Positions 35,424 through 47,946 are shown, counted from the first letter of the stretch. The stretch: DNA of 64,000 bases from Acanthochromis polyacanthus (GCF_021347895.1 NC_067118.1:43676755-43740754); one strand, 5' to 3'. The notes: a model not told the origin generated them from the sequence alone. Made by a program: numbers and translations.

Positions 35424-37954
35424 GTTCTACCTGGTAAACTCTGATCTTTTGTTCTACCTGGTAAACTCTGATCTTTTATTCTACCTGGTAAACTCTGATC
35501 TTTTATTCTACCTGGTAAACTCTGATCTTTTGTTCTACCTGGTAAACTCTGATCTTTTATTCTACCTGGTAAACTCTGATCTGTTGTTCTACCTGGTAAA
35601 CTCTGATCTTTTATTCTACCTGGTAAACTCTGATCTTTTGTTCTACCTGGTAAACTCTGATCTTTTGTTCTACCTGGTAAACTCTGATCTGTTGTTCTAC
35701 CTGGTAAACTCTGATCTTTTGTTCTACCTGGTAAACTCTGATCTTTTATTCTACCTGGTAAACTCTGATCTTTTGTTCTACCTGGTAAACTCTGATCTGT
35801 TGTTCTACCTGGTAAACTCTGATCTGTTGTTCTACCTGGTAAACTCTGATCTTTTGTTCTACCTGGTAAACTCTGATCTTTTATTCTACCTGGTAAACTC
35901 TGATCTTTTGTTCTACCTGGTAAACTCTGATCTTTTATTCTACCTGGTAAACTCTGATCTTTTATTCTACCTGGTAAACTCTGATCTTTTATTCTACCTG
36001 GTAAACTCTGATCTGTTGTTCTACCTGGTAAACTCTGATCTGTTGTTCTACCTGGTAAACTCTGATCTTTTGTTCTACCTGGTAAACTCTGATCTTTTAT
36101 TCTACCTGGTAAACTCTGATCTTTTGTTCTACCTGGTAAACTCTGATCTTTTATTCTACCTGGTGAACTCTGATCTGTTGTTCTACCTGGTAAACTCTGA
36201 TCTGTTGTTCTACCTGGTAAACTCTGATCTGTTGTTCTACCTGGTAAACTCTGATCTTTTGTTCTACCTGGTGAACTCTGATCTGTTGTTCTACCTGGTA
36301 AACTCTGATCTGTTGTTCTACCTGGTAAACTCTGATCTTTTGTTCTACCTGGTAAACTCTGATCTGTTGTTCTACCTGGTAAACTCTGATCTTTTATTCT
36401 ACCTGGTAAACTCTGATCTTTTATTCTACCTGGTAAACTCTGATCTGTTGTTCTACCTGGTAAACTCTGATCTTTTATTCTACCTGGTAAACTCTGATCT
36501 TTTATTCTACCTGGTAAACTCTGATCTTTTATTCTACCTGGTAAACTCTGATCTGTTGTTCTACCTGGTAAACTCTGATCTGTTGTTCTACCTGGTAAAC
36601 TCTGATCTGTTGTTCTACCTGGTAAACTCTGATCTGTTGTTCTACCTGGTAAACTCTGATCTGTTGTTCTACCTGGTAAACTCTGATCTTTTATTCTACC
36701 TGGTAAACTCTGATCTTTTGTTCTACCTGGTAAACTCTGATCTGTTGTTCTACCTGGTAAACTCTGATCTTTTATTCTACCTGGTAAACTCTGATCTTTT
36801 ATTCTACCTGGTAAACTCTGATCTTTTATTCTACCTGGTAAACTCTGATCTGTTGTTCTACCTGGTAAACTCTGATCTGTTGTTCTACCTGGTAAACTCT
36901 GATCTTTTGTTCTACCTGGTAAACTCTGATCTGTTGTTCTACCTGGTAAACTCTGATCTGTTGTTCTACCTGGTAAACTCTGATCTTTTATTCTACCTGG
37001 TAAACTCTGATCTTTTGTTCTACCTGGTAAACTCTGATCTGTTGTTCTACCTGGTAAACTCTGATCTTTTATTCTACCTGGTAAACTCTGATCTTTTATT
37101 CTACCTGGTAAACTCTGATCTTTTATTCTACCTGGTAAACTCTGATCTGTTGTTCTACCTGGTAAACTCTGATCTGTTGTTCTACCTGGTAAACTCTGAT
37201 CTTTTGTTCTACCTGGTGAACTCTGATCTGTTGTTCTACCTGGTAAACTCTGATCTTTTATTCTACCTGGTAAACTCTGATCTTTTATTCTACCTGGTAA
37301 ACTCTGATCTGTTGTTCTACCTGGTAAACTCTGATCTTTTATTCTACCTGGTAAACTCTGATCTGTTGTTCTACCTGGTAAACTCTGATCTTTTGTTCTA
37401 CCTGGTAAACTCTGATCTTTTATTCTACCTGGTAAACTCTGATCTGTTGTTCTACCTGGTAAACTCTGATCTGTTGTTCTACCTGGTAAACTCTGATCTG
37501 TTGTTCTACCTGGTAAACTCTGATCTGTTGTTCTACCTGGTAAACTCTGATCTTTTGTTCTACCTGGTAAACTCTGATCTGTTGTTCTACCTGGTAAACT
37601 CTGATCTGTTGTTCTACCTGGTGAACTCTGATCTTTTATTCTACCTGGTAAACTCTGATCTTTTGTTCTACCTGGTAAACTCTGATCTGTTGTTCTACCT
37701 GGTAAACTCTGATCTTTTATTCTACCTGGTAAACTCTGATCTTTTGTTCTACCTGGTAAACTCTGATCTTTTGTTCTACCTGGTAAACTCTGATCTGTTG
37801 TTCTACCTGGTGAACTCTGATCTTTTATTCTACCTGGTAAACTCTGATCTGTTGTTCTACCTGGTAAACTCTGATCTTTTGTTCTACCTGGTAAACTCTG
37901 ATCTGTTGTTCTACCTGGTAAACTCTGATCTGTTGTTCTACCTGGTGAACTCTG
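35424..37954. repeat. 27-bp minisatellite, 93 full copies plus a partial
   Basis: The unit is GTTCTACCTGGTAAACTCTG followed by ATCTTTT. The first unit starts at 35424 and the last at 37935, exactly 93 x 27 bases apart, so there is no net indel. Only three sites vary: GTAAAC/GTGAAC, ATCTT/ATCTG and TTATT/TTGTT. Because 27 is a multiple of three and the unit lacks stops, both strands stay open for about 2.6 kb. The plus frame repeats FYLVNSDLL without change. The minus frame repeats SLPGR(T/I)(T/K)DQ. Neither frame begins with an ATG before the array. A block of 11 units is duplicated in tandem (markers at 36770 and 37067 are 297 bases apart). Confidence 0.97.
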
Positions 37955-39249
37955 CATCCCCAGCAGACTGCAGGAAGCAGCAGAGACAGGAAGTGAGACT
38001 GGAAACCACCACGGTACAAAAACACGTCCCCAGACTCAGATACGTGAGAACAGAGGTGTGTGAACCGCCTGAACATGAGTTTCTGTCTCTTTGTGCTGTC
38101 GGTGACATCGTAGTTGTCGCCTGTTAACGTAATTACAACACAACCCAACACAATACAACCCTCCACTATCTGCGCTAACACAAGCTTGGACAGAAACCCT
38201 CCATCCTGGGATTGTCCATGACTTCATGTTTACCTGACCCTGCACCACATCTCCCCCTGAGACCTTCAGCTTCTATTTTCTGCTCCACCAGGACCTGATA
38301 TTTAATCCAGTGTTTCCTCCAGGATTTTTCCAGCAGCAGATCAGGTTCTCCAGGAGCCGTGGAGCGTAAACAAATTACACCTGACTGCAGATTTTACTTT
38401 TACAACCTATTTATTGAATGGCCAGTTGAAAACGTCTCTAAGGGCTGAATGTAAAAAGAAAAAAGAAAATGATCAAATTTAATAATTATAAATAAAAACA
38501 AGAAATAATAATTTGTTGATGGGCTGTAGACTCAGTGGTAAAGTTTGCACCCGGCTCAGAACAATGACTTCTTCTGGGTCTTTTATAGAAGAGCTCTGAG
38601 GCTCTGGGCTTCCCTTTAGGTTCTTCTACTCTCATCTCTCTCCTACTCCTCCCTGTCTAATGTTACTGGTCTTATATGATAACATAAAACATTAATATTA
38701 GATAATTTACACTCACATCACATCTGAAATGTGAACAAAATTTTTTACCGAACATCATCATTTACGAGTCAGTAAAAGGCTGACGATACCTGACTAGCGT
38801 TATCATCATCAGGTGTTTTCTCTTCTTAGAGAAATATTTGAACAAGTTCATCTGAAAACGCGGTCAGGAGTAACATCATGTAGATAATAGCTTAATGCCA
38901 TCAATAGTTTATTCATGTTATAGAGACACTGAGGTAATTAACTGAAATTAACTGAAGCTACCGATATGCTACGTAACTTTAGCTGGACATCAGTATTTAT
39001 GTCTGTTTAACTTGTAAAATCTGTTATGAGTTATCTTAAGCTAATAACTTTTCTCCAACAAGTTGCTGCCCTAGTTTACAGTCTAGTTTACTCCTCTGAC
39101 TCTCTGACTTGGTATCTGGATGATGTGACGTCACTTTAAGGACTAATTAACGTCGTATTAGCCTGACATATCAAAGAGTAGATACTGATCAGGATAGTTA
39201 TCTGTAGTTGACCTTGGTACTGGAGAGTACGCGACACAGAGCAGGACTC

Positions 39250-39446
39250 TGCTGTGAAGGTGGAGACGTGTATCTTATTGTATTGTATTGTATCTTATTG
39301 CATTTTAATTGATTACTGTTATTGTTGTTGTTTCTGTTGTGTATTTTATTGTTGCGTATCATATTTTATTGTGCTTGTTTGTTGTTTTGCTGCTGGCTGC
39401 ACCAAAAATTGCCCCGCGGGGACAATAAAGATTTCTTGACTTGACA
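39250..39446 (+). repeat. retroposon-like 3' tail segment
   Basis: A TATTGTATTG-rich stretch leads to AAATTGCCCCGCGGGGACAA followed by TAAAGATTTCTTGACTTGAC. The pattern (gene-like body, GGGGACAATAAAG, simple tail) matches the ends near 20810 and 40880. I take it as a truncated LINE/SINE-like copy in plus orientation. Confidence 0.45.
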
Positions 39447-39611
39447 TACGGCGGTAGTGTTTTTGAGACAGTAACAAAAAAAAAGAAATCTGAAGGAGCG
39501 GTGGCTAGGATTTAGAAATGGCAGGGCGCCACTCCTAAATGAACGTAGAGGAAACACTGCAATCACAGACAACAATAAGAGTCTGAAGGTGGAACCGGCA
39601 GCGTCTCTCAC

Positions 39612-39701
39612 CTGCTTCTTGTCCCGTGAAATCCATTTGGAGTCGATGGCGCCCATAGGCAGGCTGGGCAGCATGTGGTTCAGCAGCTTCGCCATGAAAA
39701 C
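39612..39701 (-). CDS. mgll: monoglyceride lipase exon, lid region
   Basis: The exon has 30 codons, phase 0 at both ends, equivalent to human MGLL residues 161-190. It begins VFMAKLLNHMLPSLPMGAID and ends SRDKKQ. In the family this segment belongs to the lid (cap) that covers the active site and contacts the membrane. It is amphipathic here too. The acceptor is TTCTTCAG and the donor is GTGAGA. It is separated from the preceding exon by only 353 bp. Confidence 0.93.
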
Positions 39702-40054
39702 CTGAAGAACACACAGAAACACCTCAAGAAGAAAGTCTTTATCTCTGTTAGAAGGAACACAGAGCCGGATTTAAAAACACTTTTCTTCTCCTTAATAAGA
39801 ACTCCTCTACAGTTCAGTGTTCAGCCTTGAAATGAGACTCTGATATCAGTCAGAGTTAATCCCTCCTCATACTGTCACTGATTCCTGCTAAACACTAAAA
39901 AGCTGTCAGAGTCCCAGTCTTCATCTGCAATGGACCAGAGAGACTGAAGAACTACAGAGAAGGATAACAGGAAGTTCAGAGGATGAGATCTAAGATAAGA
40001 TCTACTTTATTCATCCCAGAGGAAAGGATTATGATGAGAGGACTCTGATGGTAC
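39702..40054 (-). other. mgll: short mgll intron
   Basis: A 353-bp intron with a GTACCA donor and a TTCTTCAG acceptor. I see no repeat or other feature in it. Confidence 0.9.
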
Positions 40055-40165
40055 CTTGAAGGGTGTGACCGACTCCGGACTCATCTGGACCATCGGAGCG
40101 ATCAGAACCACTCCAGAAAAATCCTCAGGTCTCTCACAGGCGGTCAGGATGGAGATGGCACCGCC
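40055..40165 (-). CDS. mgll: monoglyceride lipase exon after the nucleophile elbow
   Basis: The exon has 37 codons, phase 0 at both ends, equivalent to human MGLL residues 124-160. It opens with [18 protein letters not shown], which completes the GxSxG nucleophile motif begun at the end of the upstream exon. [19 protein letters not shown] follows. In the family this is the helix behind the catalytic serine and the strand leading to the lid. The acceptor (TGTCCCAG) and donor (GTACCA) are both standard. Confidence 0.94.
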
Positions 40166-40317
40166 CTGGGACAGAACAAGAGCAGAAAAAGTTCAATTAA
40201 AACGGTGATTTCAACTATAATTGAAGAGTTCTTTCTTCAAGTTTAAACTCTGAGGTTGAATTTAGTTCATGAATCTATAGATCTACAGATCTGCACCACC
40301 GTTCCAGATGTTCTCCA

Positions 40318-40610
40318 TTAAACTCCCTCTTTTATCCATGTGCTAACATAACTACAAGGGTTTTCTAATCATCAATGAGCCTTTCAACACCATTAGCTAA
40401 CACAATGTAGCATTAGAACACAGGAGTGATGGTTGCTGGAAATGTTCCTCTGTACCCCTATGGAGATATTCCATTAAAAATCAGCCGTTTACAGCTACAG
40501 TAGTCATTTACCACATTAACTATGTCTACACTGGATTTATCATTCATTTAATGGTACCTTCACTGGAAAAACTGCTTTTCTTTCAAAAATAAGGACATTT
40601 CTAAGTGACT
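40318..40610 (-). mobile_element. non-autonomous Tc1-like element, truncated copy
   Basis: This stretch is the reverse complement of 61065-61355, with only scattered differences (shared features include TTTATCCATGTGCTAACATA and CCATAGGGGTACAGAGGAAC on opposite strands). The copy at 61046-61379 keeps better ends. The inner part has no coding capacity. Confidence 0.7.
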
Positions 40611-40679
40611 CCAGACTGTTTAACAGGAGGTTATTTATATATAAAGAGGTATCTAAAAAAAGGTAGTGGTTTAAAAATG

Positions 40680-40922
40680 TTGTTTAATCATCTGTACTAA
40701 ATCAGCCAAGTGCATACATTCATGTAAATGTATTAATTTTATTTTCTTCGTATCCATGTGTTCTCCTGTTTTTATTTTTATTGTATATTTAGTCTGTATA
40801 CTCCACCTCTTCAGTTTATAGATGTGTTTTCTTGATTTTCTTAATTCACTTTGCTGCTGTGAAATTTCCCCTAGTGGGACCAATAAAGGATATTCTATTC
40901 TATTCTATTCTGTTCTATTCTA
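40680..40922 (+). repeat. retroposon-like 3' tail with (TCTAT)n
   Basis: This segment ends TTTGCTGCTGTGAAATTTCC, then CCTAGTGGGACCAATAAAGG, and then a repeated ATTCT pentamer. It belongs to the same type as the tails at about 20810 and 39420. The left boundary is not certain. Confidence 0.45.
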
Positions 40923-41090
40923 GTTGTAGTTTATTGCTCCTTCTATCACATTTGGGTTCATTCTTCTCTGCAATAATACTAATAATGAAGCAGCAACTGA
41001 AGTAGAGAGAGCGACAGGACAACACATTTACGACGCCCTAAATACTAAAAAAAAAAAAAAAAGTGAAAATTAAATTTGAATTTCCACGAT

Positions 41091-41454
41091 TATCCATCCA
41101 TCTGTTCTCTATACACCGCTTTATCCTCACTAGGGTCATGGGGGGTGCTGGAGTCTATCCCAGCTGACTCAGGTGAAGGCAGGGGACACCCTGGACAGGT
41201 CACCAGTCTGTCACAGGGCTACATATACAGACACACAATCACACTCATATTCACACCTACGGACAATTTAGAGTAACCAATTAACCTCAGCATGTTTTTG
41301 GACTGTGGGAGGAAGCCGGAGTACCCGGAGAAAACCCACGCATGCACAGAGAGAACATGCAAACTACATGCAGAAAGATCCCAGGCCGGGATTTGAACCG
41401 GGGATCTTCTTGCTGCAAGGCCAAAGTACTAACCACTACTCCACTGTGCAGCCC
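41091..41454 (+). repeat. full-looking dispersed fish repeat
   Basis: The copy starts with TATCCATCCATCTGTTCTCT, then CACTAGGGTCATGGGGGGTG. Its middle contains TTTTTGGACTGTGGGAGGAA and GTACCCGGAGAAAACCCACG. It ends CCACTACTCCACTGTGCAGC. This consensus is very common in teleost genomes from memory. It has no protein-coding frame. A truncated copy lies at 17187-17253. Confidence 0.75.
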
Positions 41455-42059
41455 ATTTCCATGATTATTTTACAAAAAATTTAAAACTTGTAATCAACAT
41501 GTTTAACATTTTTCAAGTTGTGAAAAATTCTCCCAGAGCTGGAGCTCAACATCCTGTAGATGTTTAACTATTTACACGTTTAATGTGTTTCTGTACTTGT
41601 CTCCAATGGAAACACTGCCTGCAGTTCAGCTGACAGGTCTTAGGGGTTTTTTTGTCCTGCTGGGTCCACCTTTACTGAATCAGGTTACAGCAAATGATCT
41701 GGAATTTAAGTGAAAATAAAGTCATTTTGATGAAATATCACAGTTTTGGGCAGAGATTTGGTTTAACATCAAGTGAAACATTTCAACATACTCAGAAAAT
41801 TTACAGTTTTTATTTACAGTTAAAGACAAAAAGCTGTTTAAAACCAGGAGAAGCAGGTGTAGGGTTCAGAAATGCTGAACTTTATGCTGAATGAAACTCA
41901 GTTCCATTGGTTTAGATTTATGCAGATATTTAATAAAGACATTAAATATCATTAACAGACCTTTAGGTCATTGATGTACTAATAAACAGAAACTAAATGT
42001 ATTTACAGGATAAATTTCATTTCAGTGGATCCAAATCACAGCTGTTGCTGTCAGTATGG

Positions 42060-42125
42060 TTTATCTTGTACTTCCTGCTGCTGAAAAACAAATTTCCCAT
42101 GGGATAATAATAATAAAGTTGAAGT
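42060..42125 (+). repeat. short retroposon-like tail
   Basis: CTTCCTGCTGCTGAAAAACA followed by AATTTCCCATGGGATAATAA and AAAGTTGAAGTTGAAG resembles a decayed copy of the tail type at 40875. Confidence 0.35.
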
Positions 42126-42634
42126 TGAAGTAGCGGATTTAGATCAGTTTGATATGAAACTTATTGGAACCAGCCGTTTAATCAACATTGTGTAATTAAT
42201 TCAACTAATAAGTTTGATGTTTATTATTATTGAATAAAACTCAGGTGATATCTGAACCAAGCAAAAGTAGAATTCCTTTAAATTCTTATTCTCCACATAA
42301 AAACATCAAACAATGAGGAGTAAATAATATAATATTATAACTCCAGTGAAGAAAAATGACGTAGAAAATACCGAGAACGGATATAAAAGTGAAAAAACTG
42401 CAGACAGTATGGAGAATTTATTGAGAGTTTAAGGTGGAACACGTCGCATTCCGGGTAGATGATTTGTGGGAAGGTCTAAGTAGGTGAAAGGTTCTGAGCG
42501 GAAAAACTAGTCAGAGGTCAAGACTAACATAAAACAATCCCTCTGTTGTTTGGACGGAGAGTTTCCAGCTCGGCCTTTTGTTGCTGTGAACAGAGATGTG
42601 AACGTCTGACCTCCAGACATCACGGCCACGCCTT

Positions 42635-45028
42635 GGCCCATAGTTCGAGCCGATAGTTCAGGCCGTTAGTTCAGGCCGTTAGTTCTAGCTGTTAGTTCTA
42701 GCCGTTAGTTCAAGCCGATAGTTCTAGCCGTTAGTTCAGGCCGATAGTTCAAGCCGATAGTTCTAGCTGTTAGTTCAGGCCGATAGTTCTAGCTGTTAGT
42801 TCAGGATGATAGTTCTGGCCGTTAGTTCAGGCCGATAGTTCCGGCCGATAGTTCTAGCCGTTAGTTCTAGCCGTTAGTTCAAGCCGTTAGTTCTAGCTGT
42901 TAGTTCTAGCCGTTAGTTCAAGCCGATAGTTCTAGCTGTTAGTTCAAGCCGATAGTTCTAGCCGTTAGTTCAGGCCGATAGTTCTAGCTGTTAGTTCAGG
43001 CCGATAGTTCTAGCTGTTAGTTCAGGATGATAGTTCTGGCCGTTAGTTCAGGCCGATAGTTCCAGCCGATAGTTCTAGCCGTTAGTTCTAGCCGTTAGTT
43101 CAAGCCGTTAGTTCAGGCCGATAGTTCAGGCCGATAGTTCGCCGATACTTCTAGCCGATAGTTCAGGCCGATAGTTCAGGCCATTAGTTCAGGCCATTAG
43201 TTCAGGCCGATAGTTCTAGCCGTTAGTTCTAGCCATTAGTTCAGGCCGATAGTTCTAGCCGTTAGTTCTAGCCATTAGTTCAAGCTGTTTGTTCTAGCCG
43301 TTAGTTCAGGCCGATAGTTCTAGCCGTTAGTTCAGGCCGATAGTTCAAGCCGATAGTTCTAGCCGTTAGTTCAGGCCGATAGTTCTAGCTGTTAGTTCAG
43401 GCCGATAGTTCTAGCTGTTAGTTCAGGATGATAGTTCTGGCCGTTAGTTCAGGCCGATAGTTCCAGCCGATAGTTCTAGCCGTTAGTTCTAGCCGTTAGT
43501 TCAAGCCGTTAGTTCAAGCCGTTAGTTCTAGCCGTTAGTTCAAGCCGATAGTTCTAGCTGTTAGTTTAGGCCGATAGTTCTAGCTGTTAGTTCAGGATGA
43601 TAGTTCTGGCCGTTAGTTCAGGCCGATAGTTCCAGCCGATAGTTCTAGCCGTTAGTTCTAGCCGTTAGTTCAAGCCGTTAGTTCAGGCCGATAGTTCAGG
43701 CCGATAGTTCGCCGATACTTCTAGCCGATAGTTCAGGCCGATAGTTCAGGCCATTAGTTCAGGCCATTAGTTCAGGCCGATAGTTCTAGCTGTTAGTTCT
43801 AGCCATTAGTTCAAGCTGTTTGTTCTAGCCGTTAGTTCAGGCCGATAGTTCAGGCCGTTAGTTCAGGCCGATAGTTCAGGCCGTTAGTTCAGGCCGATAG
43901 TTCAGGCCAATAGTTCTAGCTGTTGGTTTAGGCCGATAATTCTAGCCGTTAGTTCAGGCCGATAGTTCTAGCCGTTAGCTCTAGCCGTTAGCTCTAGCCG
44001 TTAGTTCTAGCTGTTAGTTCAGGCGGATAGTTCAGGCTGTTAGTTCAGGCCGATACCTCTGGCCGTTAGTTCAGGCCGATAGTTCTAGCTGTTAGTTCAA
44101 GCCGATAGTTCTAGCCGTTAATTCAGGCCGATAGTTCTAGCCGTTAGTTCAGGCCGATAGTTCTAGCTGTTAGTTCAAGCCGATAGTTCTAGCCGTTAAT
44201 TCAGGCCGATAGTTCTAGCCGTTAGTTCAGGCCGATAGTTCTAACCGTTAGTTCTAGCTGTTAGTTCAGGCCAATAGTTCTAGCCATTAGTTCAGGCCGA
44301 TAGTTCGCCGATAGTTCTGGCCATTAGTTCAGGCCGATAGTTCTAGCCGTTAGTTCAGGCCGATAGTTCTAGCCGTTAGTTCTAGCTGTTAGTTCAGGCC
44401 AATAGTTCTAGCTGTTAGTTCAGGCCGATAGTTCTAGCCATTAGGTCAGGCCGATAGTTCGCCAATAGTTCAGGCCATTAGTTCAGGCCGATAGTTCAAG
44501 CCGTTAGTTCTAGCCGATAGTTCTAGCCGTTAGTTCAGGCCGATAGTTCAGGCCGATAGTTTGCCGATAGTTCTAGCCGTTAGTTCAGGCCGATAGTTCA
44601 GGCCATTACTTCAGGCCGATACTTCTAGCCGTTAGTTCAGGCCGATAGTTCTAGCTGTTAGTTCAGGCCGATAGTTCTAGCCGTTAGATCAGGCCGATAG
44701 TTCTGGCCGTTAGTTCAGGCCGATAGTTCAGGCCGATAGTTCTAGCCGTTAGATCAGGCCGATAGTTCAAGTCATTAGTTCAGGCTGATAGTTCTAGCCG
44801 TTAGTTCAGGCCGATAGTTCTAGCCGTTAGTTCAGGCCGATAGTTCAAGTCGTTAGTTCAGGCCGATAGTTCTAGCTGTTGGTTCAGGCCGATAATTCCA
44901 GCCGTTAGTTCAGGCCGATAGTTCTAGCCGTTAGTTCAGGCCGATAGTCCAGGCCGATAATTGTGGCTGATAGTTCTGGCCAATAGTTCTGGCTCATAAT
45001 TGTGGCTGATAGTTCTGGCCAATAGTTC
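42635..45028. repeat. 13-bp minisatellite, about 2.4 kb
   Basis: The unit is CCGWTAGTTCWRG, repeated about 180 times with frequent substitutions and a few short units (for example AGTTCGCCGATA). The array has a higher-order structure. A segment around 43022-43210 recurs around 43592-43780, exactly 570 bases later, including the rare TCAGGATGAT and TTCGCCGATACTTC variants. The last units near 44950-45020 are more diverged. Confidence 0.95.
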
Positions 45029-47478
45029 TTCTGATTCAGAGGAACGATCATTAGCTGCTTTGTGACGACCAGTTGGGATGGATTCTCCACGGCTGACTCT
45101 GGCGTCGTTTCTCTTTTCATACGGATTCTGCGGGGCTGAATTGGAGCTCCTCTCTGCTGTTTCTGGAGACTAATTGGCTTCAGCTCTGGTTCTGTGAGCT
45201 CTTTGTCACCAGAGTGAATATTCATCAGCCTGAGGACAGCAACAGGCTCAAGAAAAGAGGAGAACAAAACACTTCCCACCAGAAAACTTCACGTTGTAAA
45301 GACACAAGAGCACACCGCTGCCTGCATGCAAACTTTCAGCTGAAAACACATCCTGACTGATTCTACCGCTTCTTATTTAACATCCATAAGACCAGCTGAC
45401 CTGAAACTCATCCATCCATCTATTCTGACAGAAGAAAACTCAATAAACAGGTGGAAGGACTGTTCAGCAGCTTTAATTATAGTGAAATTAAAAAGAAATG
45501 AGTCGGTTCAGTTTTTATCTCTGGTGGTGAACGCTGATGGAGTGAGGTTAGTGTGAACAGAGAAAGGAACAGAGGAGCTCTTTGAGAAGCTGATTAGAGC
45601 CTCTGTTCATCTCTGGATGAATGCTGGTATTGTCTGAAACTGGAGGACTGAACGGTCAGAAAGGAGCTAAAATCCTGACATAGAATGAAGAGAGCAGCTA
45701 GAACATGATGTACAGAAGGATGGAGACTAATGGACAATAAATGGACCTCAGAGAGACAGAACGACTTTTCTTACACATATTATATATTTAATAGATGAAA
45801 CTGTTAAACTGATTTAATTAAAGGTTTATTTTCATGGACCTTACACACATATAAACACACTAACATTAAAGCTGAATAAACTGAGTAATCCTTAAATTTC
45901 CATTTTATGGCCTGTTTCAATATAAATATTTCATTTTAATTCAATAGATTAAACTGTTGAATTAAAATTTAATGCTCTAATGCTTTTATAAAATCATAAT
46001 TAGTGATGATTAATGATAATAAACATGGGTTCTGCAATATTATGTAGATTTGTTTGTTAAATGAGACACATCTTATATGATTACATCTCTCTTATTAATA
46101 ATAAAATAATATAATTTACATAACAAGCTAATAAAATACACACAGTCTCATTAAGGCTGGACTATATTTTAATTATGAAAGGATGGTTATCTTCACTTAT
46201 TTATCCTTTCTTTGCAGTTCTTTTATTTCTATATTTTATTACATTACATTTTTATGGAATTTATAAATAATATATAAAATTCATGGAGAGTCTACGAACT
46301 AAACACTAATTATTCTGCAGCACTAGTCTAGTTTTAAAGGAACTGAGTGGAAGAAACATAATGAAATGCTTTCATTAAACTTAAATTCTTCATTCTTCTA
46401 AATTCTTATTTATGTAAAAGATTTAATATTTTAATTTAGTGGTTTATTGTCTTAGAGAGACGTAGAATTAAACAGTAATTGTGTGAAGGTCCAATGAATA
46501 CATGACACAACGTCCAGAAAAACAGCTGATTTGATTTAAATGTGATCCGTACAGTGATCTTAGTTCTTCAGAGTGTAAACCAGACATGGAACAAGACACT
46601 GACTGAGTAACAGAGAACGACTGAAGGCCAAAAAGCTGAACTAATAAACCCTAAACTGTGTGGAATGTTACATAAACACTGGCAATGAGGAATGAGGAAG
46701 TAGGACAGCGAGCCGCTACCAGAAACACTGATGGAGAGGATTGAGGAGATCTGGAGGCTTTCTGTCAGTGTTCTATCATTCAGTAAGAAGAGAAAACTGT
46801 GAATAAAAATCAGCTGTTTGTCTGTAGGGAGGTTTCTAGTTTAGATCTTTGGTCTTGTTTTGGTGTTCTGAGATGGTGAACTGTGTTATTCTCTAATCAG
46901 CAGCTTGCAGTGCGTTTGGAATGATTAATGCTAAATAATTGTTTACTTTAGGTGGTAAGTTGATACAGAAGATTATTTTTAACTAAATGAGACTAACTGT
47001 AGCCTGCAGACAATGGCTTCAGGAACATGTTTAAAATATTCACATACTGAGATTTATCAGGTTTAATGTGCATAAAATCACTTATTATTTACTGTATATT
47101 ACACTTTCTGGTGTTTTTCACTTTTTTCCATTATTTCCCTTAAAATTCTCCAAAATGGAACAAAAAAGTAGTTTCTATGTCATGTGTGCTACTAAATGAG
47201 CCTACAATGTGTTTTTTATTCATTTTATAGATGGAAAAGTTGCATCTATTAATTTACTGATCACCTAATGAATGTTTACTAAAGAGGAATGAAGCAGTTT
47301 GATCATTTTCTAATAAGCATCAGGCTGAGCCGAGGCTGATGGGAATGGAGTTAGTTTTGTAGAAGTTTAGCCTTAAGAACAGTCTCAACTATACCATCAG
47401 TAGCACAGAAAGGTCAGTTATTATCCAGGAAACATGGACGTCTGAACAACATCTCTGTGATGATTAGCTTAGAACTTA

Positions 47479-47556
47479 CACCCCCTGTCAAAAGTTTTAG
47501 GACACTTTCTCATTCAAATAAAGTAGAACCTGTCCTACAACCTTTGACAGGGGGTG
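47479..47556 (+). mobile_element. 78-bp palindromic MITE, copy 1
   Basis: The element starts CACCCCCTGTCAAAAGTTTT and ends with the near-inverse AACCTTTGACAGGGGGTG, flanked by TA on both sides (47477-47478 and 47557-47558). The ends and TA duplications fit the Tc1/mariner group. It has no coding capacity. Confidence 0.8.
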
Positions 47557-47558
47557 TA

Positions 47559-47944
47559 TCTACCAAATTTGGTACACATATGCAGCACATCAGGCTGAAC
47601 AAAAAAGTCAGTGACAGCCACATTCCAAACCCAACAGGAAGTGAGCTATTTTGCGTTGAATGTCAGATTTTGCCCATTTTTCATTTTTTTCTAGAGCGAA
47701 CTCCTCCTAGGGGGAAACTCCAATTCACCTCAAATTGGGTCAGTACATACAGGAGGCCTTAATGATCCAAAGTTATTAAAATCTTTTTCCAAAGTCAAAG
47801 GGTGTGTCCGTGGCGGCCTCTGGAATTTTGATCCTTCGCCATGAAATTTCAAATGCTGTGTAAATGCCCTGAACATGCTCCAATCTGCCTGAAACTTTAC
47901 ATGTATGATCAGAGTCCTGCCCTGATCACATCCATGTGATGAAA
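47559..47944. repeat. dispersed repeat between two inverted MITEs
   Basis: The roughly 390-bp stretch includes CCAAATTTGGTACACATATG, CAACAGGAAGTGAGCTATTT and CTCCTCCTAGGGGGAAACTC, which I recall from other fish sequences. It carries no intact protein frame. Confidence 0.5.
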
Positions 47945-47946
47945 TA

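Larger units (their letters stand above)
33260..39611 (-). other. mgll: mgll intron with the 27-bp minisatellite
   Basis: A 6.35-kb intron with GT-AG ends. It holds a TA microsatellite (about 34437-34471), the 27-bp array (35424-37954) and a retroposon-like tail (39250-39446). The rest is AT-rich and without recognisable exons. Confidence 0.8.

Noticed and set aside
35366..38127. Overlapping open frames of about 860-900 codons on both strands
   Set aside because: They are produced by the stop-free 27-bp unit, have no ATG before the array and no splice context, and lie in an mgll intron. I list the array, not genes.
44905..45279. Open frame of 124 codons on the minus strand
   Set aside because: Its second half is translated 13-bp repeat, and the first half has no known domain or splice signals.
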